Part shown: positions 25,501-36,180 of the stretch, in pieces
Layout: each line of letters begins with the position of its first letter
How positions within the stretch are numbered: the stretch's first letter is position 1
DNA from: Panulirus ornatus
Taxonomy: Eukaryota; Arthropoda; Malacostraca; Decapoda; Palinuridae
Direction of reading: 5' to 3'
Assembly (NCBI RefSeq): GCF_036320965.1
Contig: NC_092262.1
Span: forward strand, 1,452,720 to 1,516,719
DNA: 64,000 nucleotides
The notes under the pieces: model-generated
What the model was told of the DNA's origin: nothing
The model's input: the letters and a program-made list of their open reading frames with translations, nothing else
The model's database searches: none
Position numbers and translations under genes: made by a program

Positions 25501-25775
25501 GCAGAAAAGTAAAAATAACATGAGTACTTTTAGTTTGTTATGGGTAGAGAGTTTTACTTTCGTGTTGCCCATCTCTGAAACTTTTATATGTGTACCATGT
25601 TTATTCCTTTGTATGTATGCACAGTTTTCACACATCTTAACCGATACTATCGACCAGCCCCTAAAGGAAGGTGAATGACTCGGTGGATTGTGCACCGGTT
25701 GCAGCGACCAGGATTGAAACCCGTGTGTCTGATTCCAGGCGGCGCGTGTAACAATGACGGTTTAGTACACCCCCA

Positions 25776-25815
<40 letters not shown>

Positions 25816-25860
25816 TTTTTGTGTGTGTTTGTGTGTGTGCAGAGGTTTATCAAATGTGGT
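25501..25860 (-). mobile_element. tRNA-derived SINE remnant with (GT)n
   Basis: On the minus strand, ggtttcaatcc (25,711-25,721) is a good tRNA B box, followed by tggtcgctgcaaccggtgca and caccgagtcattcacc. A (GT)n run lies at 25,782-25,840. No acceptor stem or A box could be confirmed, so it is a SINE body and not a tRNA gene. Duplicated at 61,126-61,500. Confidence 0.55.
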
Positions 25861-26280
25861 TAAGAAAGAGGCTAAAGTACATACCCTGACTTTCATTAAA
25901 AGATCTCCTCTGGGAAGAACCTCTTGTCCTGGAACAGAAAATTACATGACAAGTTATTACAAAGGAATGCAAAGAAGAATAGAATATCGGGTCATTTTGA
26001 ATCTGCTCGTTAAAGTGAAAGAGATGAATAAGTCCAAGTTTAGTGAAGCAAAAGAAAAAAAGCGTATTGGTGATTTAGAGAGAAATACCAATGAAATTAT
26101 TTAGTGATTGGGGAGGCGTATGTAATGTCAGTCGTGAACTGGAATCGAGTGTTCATCAGGTCTTATCTTTATCGTGTCTGTGACACTGTTTTAACTACTC
26201 CAATCACATACAAAAGAGTCATGTTAAAGAATGAGTATTCATTCGATGCAAAATGCCTCTGCAAGATCCCTTTTCTATTT
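25861..26280. other. Unassigned, probably 3' part of the CR1-like LINE
   Basis: Both strands have open stretches of 60-80 codons that are not recognisable. The position, directly downstream (minus) of the CR1-like C-terminus, suggests eroded end and 3' UTR. Confidence 0.35.
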
Positions 26281-26780
26281 TTTGAACAAATTACACAAAT
26301 TTTGTATGAAGCAGTCTTTGATAATATTAAAAAGCCTCATTAAATCACCTCTTAACCTCTTCTATTCTAAGTTTTATTAGCTTAATTCGTTTAGTCGATT
26401 CTCTTATAATTTGTTTCTCATTCTGGGTATTATCTTGGCTGTTCGTCACTGTACTGTCTCCATTCTGTCTGTCCATTTTTTTCAAGCAGGATAACCAAAA
26501 CTGAACACAGTTCTCAATGTGGGAAAGCAACATTAGATTATATAGTAAGAATCATTTCCATGCAATTTATTTGAAAAACTTACGTATGAATTAAGAATTT
26601 TATTTGCCATTTTAACTGCTTGTATCCACTTTTTATTTAACTGTAAGTCATAAAAGACTGCAACGCCTACTATTTAACCGTTGTGTAGCTCAACAGAATT
26701 GATATGTTTTTGCTCCTCTGTTTTAGTACCGGTATTTGAAACCTTGCTGTATCAGCAACTGAAATTCAATTACCGTCTAA
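26281..26780 (-). mobile_element. CR1-like LINE remnant, C-terminal part
   Basis: The minus frame, with stops, reads WIQAVKMANKIL, HIENCVQFW, then KIIPRMRNKL, ENRLNELSL and LRGDLMRLFNIIK. These match the end of CR1-group polyproteins (KANR-L, HLEYCVQFW, VQRRATKIIP-RNKSYE-RL, RRLRGDLIE-FKI). Several stops and at least one frameshift. Its upstream half is at 28,760-30,430. Confidence 0.7.
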
Positions 26781-27129
26781 GTCTAATACATCATTTTTTC
26801 TATGCCACCTTGAAGCTGTAGACGTTTAGTTTCTGTTATGGATTAATTTCCGAACTTAGCTTCGTGTGCGAAGATAGATATCATGCAACGAAGCCCAGTT
26901 ACACTGGTTATCAAATATTTCAACTATATCTTGTCCAACGAACTGAAATAGGTGGATCTTAAGTACTTTTCATCAGGCATGGTTTTACAGTGACAGAGTA
27001 ACTAAGCTTTACAATAAGTATGCATTAATCATTCATAAATAAGACTGGTATTACACTTAAAAAGTTACCTCTGAAATGTAAAAGTGTATGATTTTCGACT
27101 ATATTTGGCCTCAGAACATCCCATCCTTG

Positions 27130-28669
27130 TAAACTGCCAACATAGAGGGGCTCCACTTTCTTTGGTATATCTTTTCCATGTTCAAAATTTCCAGATGAAA
27201 TCTTTCGCCATGCTCATCCCTGATTGCCCCAAGAACTTCCATGGAAAGTCTAAGTGAGAGTCCAAAGAGATTTTATAGAATCATATTGTATCCAAGAGCT
27301 TTATAGGAAGTCAACAGATATTTTACAATATCACAGTAGTTTTCTGATCTGTGATTAAAAAAAAAAAATTTTTTCAATTTCTTTTTGCTTTTCATCTAAT
27401 TTTCTATCTCGAAGCATTTCCCTCATCTGAGGCCCTACAAAAATGCCCTCCTTGATTTTTTCTTTGCTGATTCCGGGGAATTAATTCCTCAAATATGTGA
27501 ATCTATTGCCAGTTATATCCATACCTTCGACGAAGTTCTTCATCAACCGAGCATAATGTGCAATGGAGGCAGATAAATTTTCTCAGGACCAACAAAAGGA
27601 GGATTTATAACATTCTTCTTCCATGGAGTCAGTGATGTTCGTTTTGGCCACACTTTCTTTAGGTAATGATTTTTCTTGTACTGGCTGTCCTACTCACAGA
27701 GGAAACAAAAGAACCTCGTATAACCAAGTTACATTCCTAGTAAAAGTGCCAGAACCTTTAGGTCGCCACATAATACATTCCACTTCAATTCCCCGTACTT
27801 AATCTTTTTCCAATAGAAGTTTCAAGTTATCATACGATTCCTCCATGTTACCTGCGTGAGCCAAAGGAAGGGAGAAAACTTATTTCCGGTGTCGAGTAGA
27901 CCCGCTTTCAAGCTCACTTTTGATGAGACAATAAACAAGCACCACTCATCTGTTTTATATTCGTGGTAAAGTGCCTCCATAACAGAAAGAACATCATTGA
28001 AAAATACCAGACCATCTTCAAGGGAGAAAAAAATCTTTGAAATCGATGTGGTGATCATGATAGCGACAAGCTTTGATTTAATTGTGGGGAAGATTCCAGC
28101 CCTTTAACCTGAAACCCAAAAGTTCGGCTTGCATCTTAGACACATCTAAATCGCGGATGGGATCATTAAGACCTCCTTGACTCAGCAAATGCGGTTTACT
28201 TGTTAGAACATCTCGCTTCAAATGTTGGATCCATATTGTCCTCTGCTTGGTCTACCTTCTCATTCCTAGACTCATCGTCACTCAGTGTGCCATGTTTCTT
28301 AGAGGCTCTGGCATAGGTAATTCCTTACTGAGGTTCTGGCCTTCTAGCAGATGGCAAATTAGAATGTTTAAAGGTATGCTTGGATTTTAGTGTTATACTA
28401 TTTATATTTGTCAGGCATAAGTAGCAATTCGAAGCGTGATCTTTGGGTTCTCTACAAGCCATAGAAATGGCAAAAGGCGCACTACGTGAACCTTTTGCCC
28501 ATACTGTGAAAAGCCTGACACATGTGACAAAACATATATGGGAAGCCCAGCTTTTATCCTGGTCATCAACCATACAAGGGGTGCGAAAGAAAGCTTATTG
28601 CGATATGAATGTCAATTTACCGCAGATGTAGCAGAAAGAATGCGGACTATTTACACAGTTTCTCGGCAT
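27130..28669 (-). pseudogene. Broken copy of a multi-copy arthropod protein family of unknown function
   Basis: Begins at an ATG (28,669) with MPRNCVNSPHSFCYICGKL and continues DDQDKSWASHICFVTC, MACREPKDHASNCYLCLTN, LLSQGGLNDPIRDLDVSKMQ, LLGFRLKGWNLP, EDGLVFFNDVLSVMEAL, CGDLKVLALLLGMQLGYTR, PPLHIMLG, EGIFVGPQMREML, DEHGERFHLEI and YQRKWSPSML. I recall this order from uncharacterised proteins present in many copies in arthropod genomes; the function is unknown. The N-terminal CxxC, CxxxC and CREPKDH-C-C pattern suggests a zinc-binding region. Stops (after TFISQ, after RPEPQ, after NLPHN) and several frameshifts make it non-coding. The usual C-terminal end after the DEHGERFH block is missing. 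It sits between two halves of a CR1-like LINE. Confidence 0.75.
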
Positions 28670-28759
28670 TATAATGGTGGATGGGGCATCAGCACAACAC
28701 TTGAATTCTCAAAAACACAATTTGCCACAAGAGTGGAAAGGACACTTTTTACACATCAA

Positions 28760-30430
28760 GTTCTAGTCTGCAACTGACAGAGAATTGATACTTAAGATTT
28801 GGCATTGTTTGAATGTCCCACCATTTCCAGTCGTGTTTCTGCAGGTCAATGGTGACTCATTTATCCAGGATTGGGCTTTCGGAAAGAAGCTATTGCACTT
28901 CATAAACAATGAAAATAGCTGTGTTTGTTAAAGTTTCTGTTCCAAATGCTCCGTTGAGCACTGGCACAAATATACTGTATGTAATGATATGCGAGTATGC
29001 TGGAACAAAAATTCTGACATCATATTTGGATTCAGCTTGCAAAAATACATAAGCAGATATTTCTTTATATGGAAACAATTTTTTGTAGACCATCAGTGTT
29101 ATTGATATGCACGAGAAAGGAGACTGGTCTCAAATCTGATGCCTTATTATGTTTAACTATTCTGAGGCTTAAGCATTAACAACTATTTCCTTTTGTTTTT
29201 ACACCCAGTCAGTCAATATCCTAACCATCTAGGTATAGCTCCGTCTATAACATTTGACTTAACCTTTGTTAAGAATATCTTTGATGCGGGACTTTACATC
29301 AACCACTTTACTTTCATCTTCCATGTTGAATGTCGATAATATAGTAAAAAATAGTATGAAGCAGATTTTTCCGACATGAACGATTTCGTCATAAATCATG
29401 CTCAGAATTATTTAACAAGTGGTGGTCCTCAAAAGGCTAGCAAGAGACATATTGAAAAGAGTATTCAAGGGCTTAACGATATACATATTCACTTCTTTTT
29501 ATGTCTTAGGGTAAAACTTACCTGGACCTTCCGTTTATTGACTCTTTCCTTTTAGTGTTTATCATATACCTTGAAGGTGGATGTTGTTAAAAGTTCTCCT
29601 ATCCTAGCAACGGAATAAGAACCTGGATATAAGTCGCGTCTTCATTGATGATTATTGATGAGAAAGCAATAGTTTAGGATCTTTGCCATGGTTTCACTGT
29701 CTTGATCCAAGTCACCTTTTACTGAAGTATACGACTCGAGTATCTGGGTAGAGACTCTCTTGCTTCTAACATATCTCGGAAATCATGAGTTTCTTTAGCT
29801 ATTTTGTGCAACATACACTTCATACTGGCGTTTACTTTCACCTGAATGGATCACTATTTTCACGGAAAATGACAAAACTTACTCCATCATGATGGTTATT
29901 GTTCTCTATGAGTTCTTATATGCTACTTTAAGAATAATCAGATTCTTATTTCATCGTTTTACCAATATTGCTTAGTTTTTAAAATAACAGTCGTCATTGG
30001 CACATGAATTCCCTCTCGTACTTTAAATGTTTTACTGGAGCATTTCCATGCTACGCCCACATAGATTTCATCGTCCATATCTACCCAGATTTGTCTGTCA
30101 AGAGCAATACGAAGAGGAGGAGAGTTTGCAACCTGGTATATTGCATGAGTTTAGGGTTGCACAGCATTACAAGCAGTGATGAAAGATACCTTGAAAATGA
30201 TATTTCGATGATCACTTGTACCAAACTTTCCTCCATTTACAATATCACAGGCAAGCCTCTCATTTTTAGCAAGAATTAAGTCTAATATGTTCTCAGTATT
30301 TGTAAGTTGTAAGTTTTCAGCATCTTGAATTAGGTCATTATCTAGCACGTTTAGGTAGTTTTGCTCATAGCGACTGGAAAGAAATTCTTCTCACTTAGAT
30401 ACTACCAAGCTCAATTTTCCTGTTACGAAA
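28760..30430 (-). mobile_element. CR1-like LINE remnant, endonuclease to RT
   Basis: In minus orientation: NLQLTNTENILDLILAKNE and KFGTSDHRNIIFKV (end of the endonuclease), HVPMTTVILKTKQYW with NDEIRI (linker), and ILTDWV-KQKEIVVNA-ASE (RT, compare WIxxWLxxRKQRVVVNGxASEW). Many stops. With 26,281-26,780 this makes one LINE split by the 27.1-28.7 kb insertion. Confidence 0.65.
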
Positions 30431-30544
30431 GAACTTTCGTTTGAAAATTTCTGTAAAAATATCAATATGTCGTTTGTCGACCTCTGGTATCTAAGCAGGC
30501 GCTCCTTAACGTAACCTTAAACCGTTTTATTGTGAAGCGTAATT
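30431..30544. other. Unassigned spacer
   Basis: No recognisable feature. Confidence 0.4.
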
Positions 30545-31365
30545 TTAGTTTCCATTAGTGGAAGTTATCACATCAGTTGTGGATTTTGGACCAAGAGATT
30601 ATCTTAATGTTGCCAGGTAAGTTATTACACCAAATGTGGATTCTGGACCAAGGAGAATATCTTAATGTTGCCAGGAAAGTTACCACACTAGATGTGGGTT
30701 CTAGACCGAGAGCATTATCTTAATGTTACCAGGAAAGTTACTACACCAGATGCGGATTCTGGACCAAGGAGATTATCTTAATGTTACCAGGAAAGTTATT
30801 ACACCAGATGTGGGTTCTGGACTAGGAAGGTTATCACAGTCTTACCATCAAAGTTATCACATTAGCCATGGTTCCTGGACCATGGTGGTTATCACAGTTT
30901 TACGATCAGTTATCACAGCAACCTTGGATCCTGGACCAGGGAAGCTATCATAGCGTTATCACAAAAGTTATCATATCAACCATGGTTTCTGAGCCAGGAA
31001 GGTTATTATAGTGATAACATCAATGTTATCAGATCAGCCATGGTTCCTAGACAAGGGAAGTTATCAAAGAGTTACCATCAAGATTATCACATTAACAATG
31101 GCTCCTAGACCAGAGAGGTTATCATAGTTATATCATCAAAGATATCACCTCGGCCATTGTTCCTGGATCATCAAGATTATTACATTAACTATGGTTAATG
31201 AATGGGGGAAGCTAACATATTTTCCCATCAAAGTCATCACATTAACCATGTTTCCTGGAGCAATGAGGTTATCATAAAGTTTCAAACAAAGTTATCATAT
31301 GAGCCATGATTCCTCGACCAGGAAGGTTCTCACAGTTTTATCATCAAAGTTATGACACTATCAAT
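30545..31365. repeat. Decayed minisatellite, about 55-60-bp period
   Basis: Repeats of agttatcacattagccatgg, ttcctggaccaggaaggtta and tcacagttttaccatcaaag, 14 or so units, increasingly irregular towards 31,300. Confidence 0.88.
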
Positions 31366-31479
31366 ACATAAGGAAGTGATTTCACACTGATATTTAAGTT
31401 ATCAGAAAACAGGAAACTTTATGAAGATGAAATGCAGCCATATAAAAAGGGAAATCAAAAAGCCAAAAGACATAACCTC
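31366..31479. other. Unassigned spacer between two minisatellites
   Basis: A-rich, no feature seen. Confidence 0.4.
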
Positions 31480-32190
31480 ACTGGATGAGTCAAGAGAATC
31501 AAGCTCACGATCTTAGTCAAGAGAATCGAACTCACCCACTGAGTGAAGAGAACTAATATGACTGGTTGAATCAAGAGAACCAAAGTCACTAGCTGAGATA
31601 GAAGAACAAATTCACTGGCTTACTCAAGAGAATAAAACGCGTTGGCTGAGTTGACAGAACCAAACTCACTGGCTGAGTCTAGAGAACAAACTTAGTAAGT
31701 CAAGAGAATCAAACCCACTGACTAAGTTAAGAAAAAATTATCATTGGCTGCGTCAAGGGGACAAAGCTCACCAGCTAAGTCAAGATAACCAAACTCACCG
31801 GCTGAGTCAGGAGAGCCAAACCCACTGGATGAATGAAGAAAACATAATTCAATAACTGAGACAATAGAATCAAACCTACTGGCTGAATCAAGAGAACCGA
31901 ACTCATTACATGAATCAACAGAACCAAACCTACTGGATGAATGAAGAGAAGAGAACCCACTAGATAAAGCAAGAGAACCAAACCCACTGGATGAGTCAAT
32001 AGAACCAAATGCGTTGCGTGAATCAGGAGAAAGAAACCCACTGCTTGAATCATGAGAATGAAACACACAAGTTAAGAGAACAAAACCTACTTGATGATCT
32101 ATGAAGACCAAACCCACTGACTGAAGTAAGAGAAACAAACTCACCGAGTCAAGAAAAGCAAAGCCACAAAAGTCAAAACAACTAGAACAG
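31480..32190. repeat. Minisatellite, 33-bp period
   Basis: About 20 units like ctgagtcaagagaaccaaac. Because 33 is a multiple of three, the minus strand has a 141-codon open frame (31,722-32,144) with an 11-residue periodic SSSGFGSLDS pattern. It lies directly inside the first intron of the minus-strand gene. Confidence 0.88.
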
Positions 32191-32236
32191 ATATAAACAA
32201 AAAGACAAACGTCCAGTCACTCAAGGGAGAGTTTAC

Positions 32237-32312
32237 CTTCATCTTTGGTAGGTGTAATGAGGGCTGTAGCGGAGACGACCAGAGCGGCCATCAAAATGAG
32301 TTGAGCCTTCAT
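32237..32312 (-). CDS. First coding exon of a secreted protein (signal peptide)
   Basis: ATG at 32,312 (context tcaacatga) opens 25 codons: MKAQLILMAALVVSATALIT and PTKDE, then G|gtaaac, a valid donor at 32,236. This is a textbook signal peptide: a basic residue at position 2, a hydrophobic core LILMAALVV, and a small-residue cleavage region SATA. The exon ends in phase 1. A TATA box lies about 60 bases upstream. The mature protein is not identified. The phase-0 start of the next recognised minus-strand exon (19,333) is incompatible with direct joining. Family unknown; the layout is typical of arthropod secreted peptides and cuticle or haemolymph proteins, but this exon alone cannot decide. 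Confidence 0.72.
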
Positions 32313-32369
32313 GTTGACTGTGATCACTGGTGAGTTCCCGTCAATGTATCTAGTCGGGGTTCCACCGCG

Positions 32370-32481
32370 ATATATATACCCCAGCCAGTGACGTCATGGG
32401 ATTAGTGTCGGGTGCAAGGCCTTGATGCCGAGTGCAGACACAACATCTGTTGCCCCTTATGCAGCTGTTATGGTGACGTCA
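32370..32481 (-). promoter_or_regulatory. RNA polymerase II promoter with TATA box and two CRE sites
   Basis: Minus-strand gggtatatatatcgcgg (TATA at 32,371-32,379) lies 60 bases before the ATG, which predicts a start near 32,348 and a 5' UTR of about 35 bases. Two perfect TGACGTCA palindromes, the CREB/ATF site, lie at 32,389-32,396 (just upstream of TATA) and 32,474-32,481. cAMP or stress control is an inference. Confidence 0.65.
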
Positions 32482-32615
32482 GTATTCGAGGGTTGTGTGC
32501 CAAACTATGCATCAGTGTCTGCCGGCCGCTGGAGAGAGGAGGATAGTGCACAGTACCTTCATCTATACATGTGTATATATAGGTGCACCATTATATATGA
32601 ATCAGCTCAAAAGAA

Positions 32616-32621
<6 letters not shown>
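32482..32621. other. Upstream region of the minus-strand gene
   Basis: GC-richer than its surroundings (gtctgccggccgctggagag); no coding sequence seen. Confidence 0.4.

Positions 32622-32709
<88 letters not shown>
32622..32709. repeat. (TA)n microsatellite
   Basis: TA tract preceded by a short A-run, at the 3' side of a minus LINE; about 250 bases upstream of the promoter TATA box. Confidence 0.96.
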
Positions 32710-32711
<2 letters not shown>

Positions 32712-34127
32712 TTTTTTTTTTATTTTGCTTTGTCGCTGTCTCCCGCGTTTGCGAGGTAGCGCAAGGAAACAGACGAAAGAAATGGCCCAACCCACCCCCA
32801 TACACAATGTATACACACACACACGTCCACACACGCAAATATACATACCTATACATCTCAATGTACATATATATATACATACACAGACACATACATATAT
32901 ACCCATGCATACAATTCACACTGTCTGCCCCCATTCACTCCCATCGCCACCTCGCCACACATGGAATACCATCTCCCTCCCCCCTTATGTCTGCGAGGTA
33001 GCACTAGGAAAAGACAACAAAGGCCCCATTCGTTCACACTCAGTCTCTAGCTGCCTCGCAATAATGCCCGAAACACAGCTTCCTTTCCACATCCAGGCCC
33101 CACACAACTTTCCATGGTTTACCCCAGACGCTTCACATGCCCTGATTTAATCCGCTGACAGCACGTCAACCCCGGTATACCACATCGATCCAATTCACTC
33201 TATTCCTTGCCCTCCTTTCACCCTCCTGCATGATCAGGCCCCGATCACACAAAATCGTTTTCACTCCATCTTTCCACCTCCAATTTGGTCTCCCACTTCT
33301 CCTCGTTCCCTCCAACTCCGACAAATATATCCTCTTGGTCAATCTTTCCTCACTCATTCTCTCCATGTGCCCAAACCATTTCAAAACACCCTCTCCTGCT
33401 CTCTCAACCACGCTCATTTTATTTCCACACATCTCTCTTACCCTTACATTACTTACTCGATCAAGCCATCTCACACCACATTTTTGTCCTCAAACATCTC
33501 ATTTCCAGCACATCCACCCTCCTGCGCACAACTCTATCCATAGCCCACGCCTCGCAACCATACAACATTGTTGGAACCACTATTCCTTCAAACATACCCA
33601 TTTTTGCTTTCCGAGATAATGTTCTCGACTTCCACACATTCTTCAAGGCTCCCAGGATTTTCGCCCCCTCCCCCACCCTATGATTCACTTCCGCTTCCAT
33701 GGTTCCATCCGCTGCCAGATCCACTCCCAGATATCTAAAACAGTTTACTTCCTACAGTTTTTCTCCATTCAAACTTACCTCCCAATTGACTTGACCCTCA
33801 ACCCTACTGTACCTAATAACCTTGCTCTTATTCACATTTACTCTTAACTTTCTTCTTTCACACACTTTACCAAATTCAGTCACCAGCTTCTGCAGTTTCT
33901 CACATGAATCAGCCACCAGCGCTGTATCATCAGCGAACAACAACTGACTCACTTCCCAAGCGCTCTCATCCACAACAGACTTCATACTTGCCCCTCTTTC
34001 CAAAACTCTTGCATTCACCTCCCTAACAACCCCATCCATAAACAAATTTAACAACTATGGAGACATCGCACACCCGTGCCGCAAACCTACATTCACTGAG
34101 AACCAATCACTTTCCTCTCTTCCTACC
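32710..34127 (-). mobile_element. RTE-like LINE, 3' portion of an inverted copy
   Basis: Long-form 3' UTR, C-terminal domain (33,166-33,474; 33,461-33,724) and the end of RT (33,752-34,054, with FADDTALVADSC). One frameshift (an extra T in a T-run at about 33,480) splits the C-terminal frame. It stops abruptly at the codons for GREESDWF, where the opposite orientation begins without a microsatellite. Confidence 0.88.
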
Positions 34128-35260
34128 TGCTTTAAAAAGCGAGATATACATAAGTATACGTATGTAAGTAGGAGCGATGGCCAGAGAGCGCTACTGGATT
34201 ACGTGTTAATTGACAGGCGCGCGAAAGAGAGACTTTTGGATGTTAATATGCTGAGAGGTGCAACTGGAGGGATGTCTCATCATTATCTTGTGGAGGCTAA
34301 GGTGAAGATTTGTATGGGTTTCCAGAAAAGAAGAGTGAATGTTGAGGTGAAGAGGGTGGTGAGAGTAAGTGAGCTTGGGAAGGAGATTTGTGTGAGGAAG
34401 TACCAGGAGAGACTGAGTACAGAATGGAAAAAGGTGAGAACAATGGAAGTAAGTGGAGTGGGGGAGGAATGGGATGTATTTAGGGAATCAGTGATGGATT
34501 GCGCAAAAGATGCTTGTGGCATGAGAAGAGTGGGAGGTGGGTTGATTAGAAAGGGTAGTGAGTGGTGGAATGAAGAAGTAAGATTATTAGTGAAAGAGAA
34601 GAGAGAGGCATTTGGACGATTTTTGCAGGGAAAAAATGCAATTGAATGGGAGATGTATAGAAGAAAGAGACAGGAGGTCAAGAGAAAGGTGCAAGAGGTG
34701 AAAAAGAGGGCAAATGAGAGTTTGGGTGAGAGAGTACCATTAAATTTTATGGAGAATAAAAAGATGTTCTGGAAGGAGGTAAATAAAGTGCGTAAGACAA
34801 GGGAGCAAATGGGAACTTCAGTGAAGGGCGCAAATGGGGAGGTGATAACAAGCAGTGGTGATGTGAGAAGGAGATAGAGTGAGTATTTTAAAGTTTTGTT
34901 GAATGTGTCTGATGATAGAGTAGCAGATATAGGGTGTTTTGGTCGAGGTGGTGTGCAAAGTGAGAGGGTTAGGGGAAATGATTTGGTAAACAGAGAAGAG
35001 GTAGTAAAAGCTTTGCGGAAGATGAAAGCCGGCAAGGCAGCAGGTTTGAATGGTATTGCAGTGGAATTTATAAAATAAGTAGGTGACTGTATTGTTGACT
35101 GGTTGGGAAGGTTATTTAATCTATGTATGACTCATGGTGAGGTGCCTGAGGATTGGCGGAATGCGTGCATATGCCATTGTACAAAGGCAAAGGGGATAAG
35201 AGTGAGTGCTCAAATTACAGAGGTATAAGTTTGTTGAGTATTCCTGGTAAATTATATTGT
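34128..35260 (+). mobile_element. RTE-like LINE, 5' portion in inverted orientation
   Basis: Covers the end of the endonuclease ([34 protein letters not shown]), the linker and the start of RT (34,203-34,877; 34,896-35,078), ending in the codons for SIPGKLY at an aaattatat site that merges into TA-rich DNA. A TAG stops the frame after DVRRR. It complements the minus-strand neighbour except for about 300 bp of RT, so both may come from one insertion event. Confidence 0.85.
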
Positions 35261-35276
35261 TGATATAATTATATGG

Positions 35277-35818
<542 letters not shown>

Positions 35819-35820
35819 AG

Positions 35821-35835
<15 letters not shown>

Positions 35836-35915
<80 letters not shown>
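35836..35915. repeat. (TA)n microsatellite
   Basis: Two TA runs around a tgataca interruption. Confidence 0.95.
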
Positions 35916-35919
<4 letters not shown>

Positions 35920-35929
35920 ACATAACGAA

Positions 35930-36180
35930 GAGACGTAGCTTGGACGCCTATTGGTAAACATGCGATTGTCCAAGACGATCGCATGTTTACCAAATGACGT
36001 CCTAGCTACGTCGACGATAAGTTCGCAAGTGCACTTTCGTATAATACTAACATCGGCAGGGGAAATACAAGAAAGAAATATAACAGTCAGTTGATATATA
36101 ACGAGACGTAGCTTGGATGCCATTTGATAAATAAGTGACTGTCCGAATGGAGTTCTGGTATTTGCAAGACTGACAACAAG
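35930..36180 (-). repeat. Terminal region of a Penelope-like element with palindrome
   Basis: The phrase gacgtagcttgga occurs at 35,932 and 36,105 and inverted near 36,000. Arms of about 35 bp around 35,953-35,991 (ggtaaacatgcgat / atcgcatgtttacc) form a palindrome with an 11-base loop. On the minus strand ctgccga (36,053-36,059) and cgaaa (36,035-36,039) are spaced like the CUGANGA and GAAA boxes of a hammerhead ribozyme, but the first box is mutated. Confidence 0.5.

Noticed and set aside
25660..25770. tRNA gene
   Set aside because: Only a B-box-like ggtttcaatcc is convincing; no cloverleaf acceptor stem or anticodon arm could be drawn, and it is duplicated as part of a repeat block.
27130..28669. 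Functional host gene for the MPRNC/DEHGERFH family
   Set aside because: At least three in-frame stops and several frameshifts are shared by both copies in the window.
29850..30160. Host exon starting after the strong acceptor attgctcttgacag at about 30,090 (minus)
   Set aside because: The open stretch reads as the linker of the CR1-like LINE (HVPMTTVILKTKQYW, NDEIRI) and neighbours its endonuclease, so it is LINE-derived.
31722..32144. 141-codon minus-strand gene
   Set aside because: Product of a 33-bp minisatellite, out of frame with exon 1 through the best acceptor, and no conserved domain.
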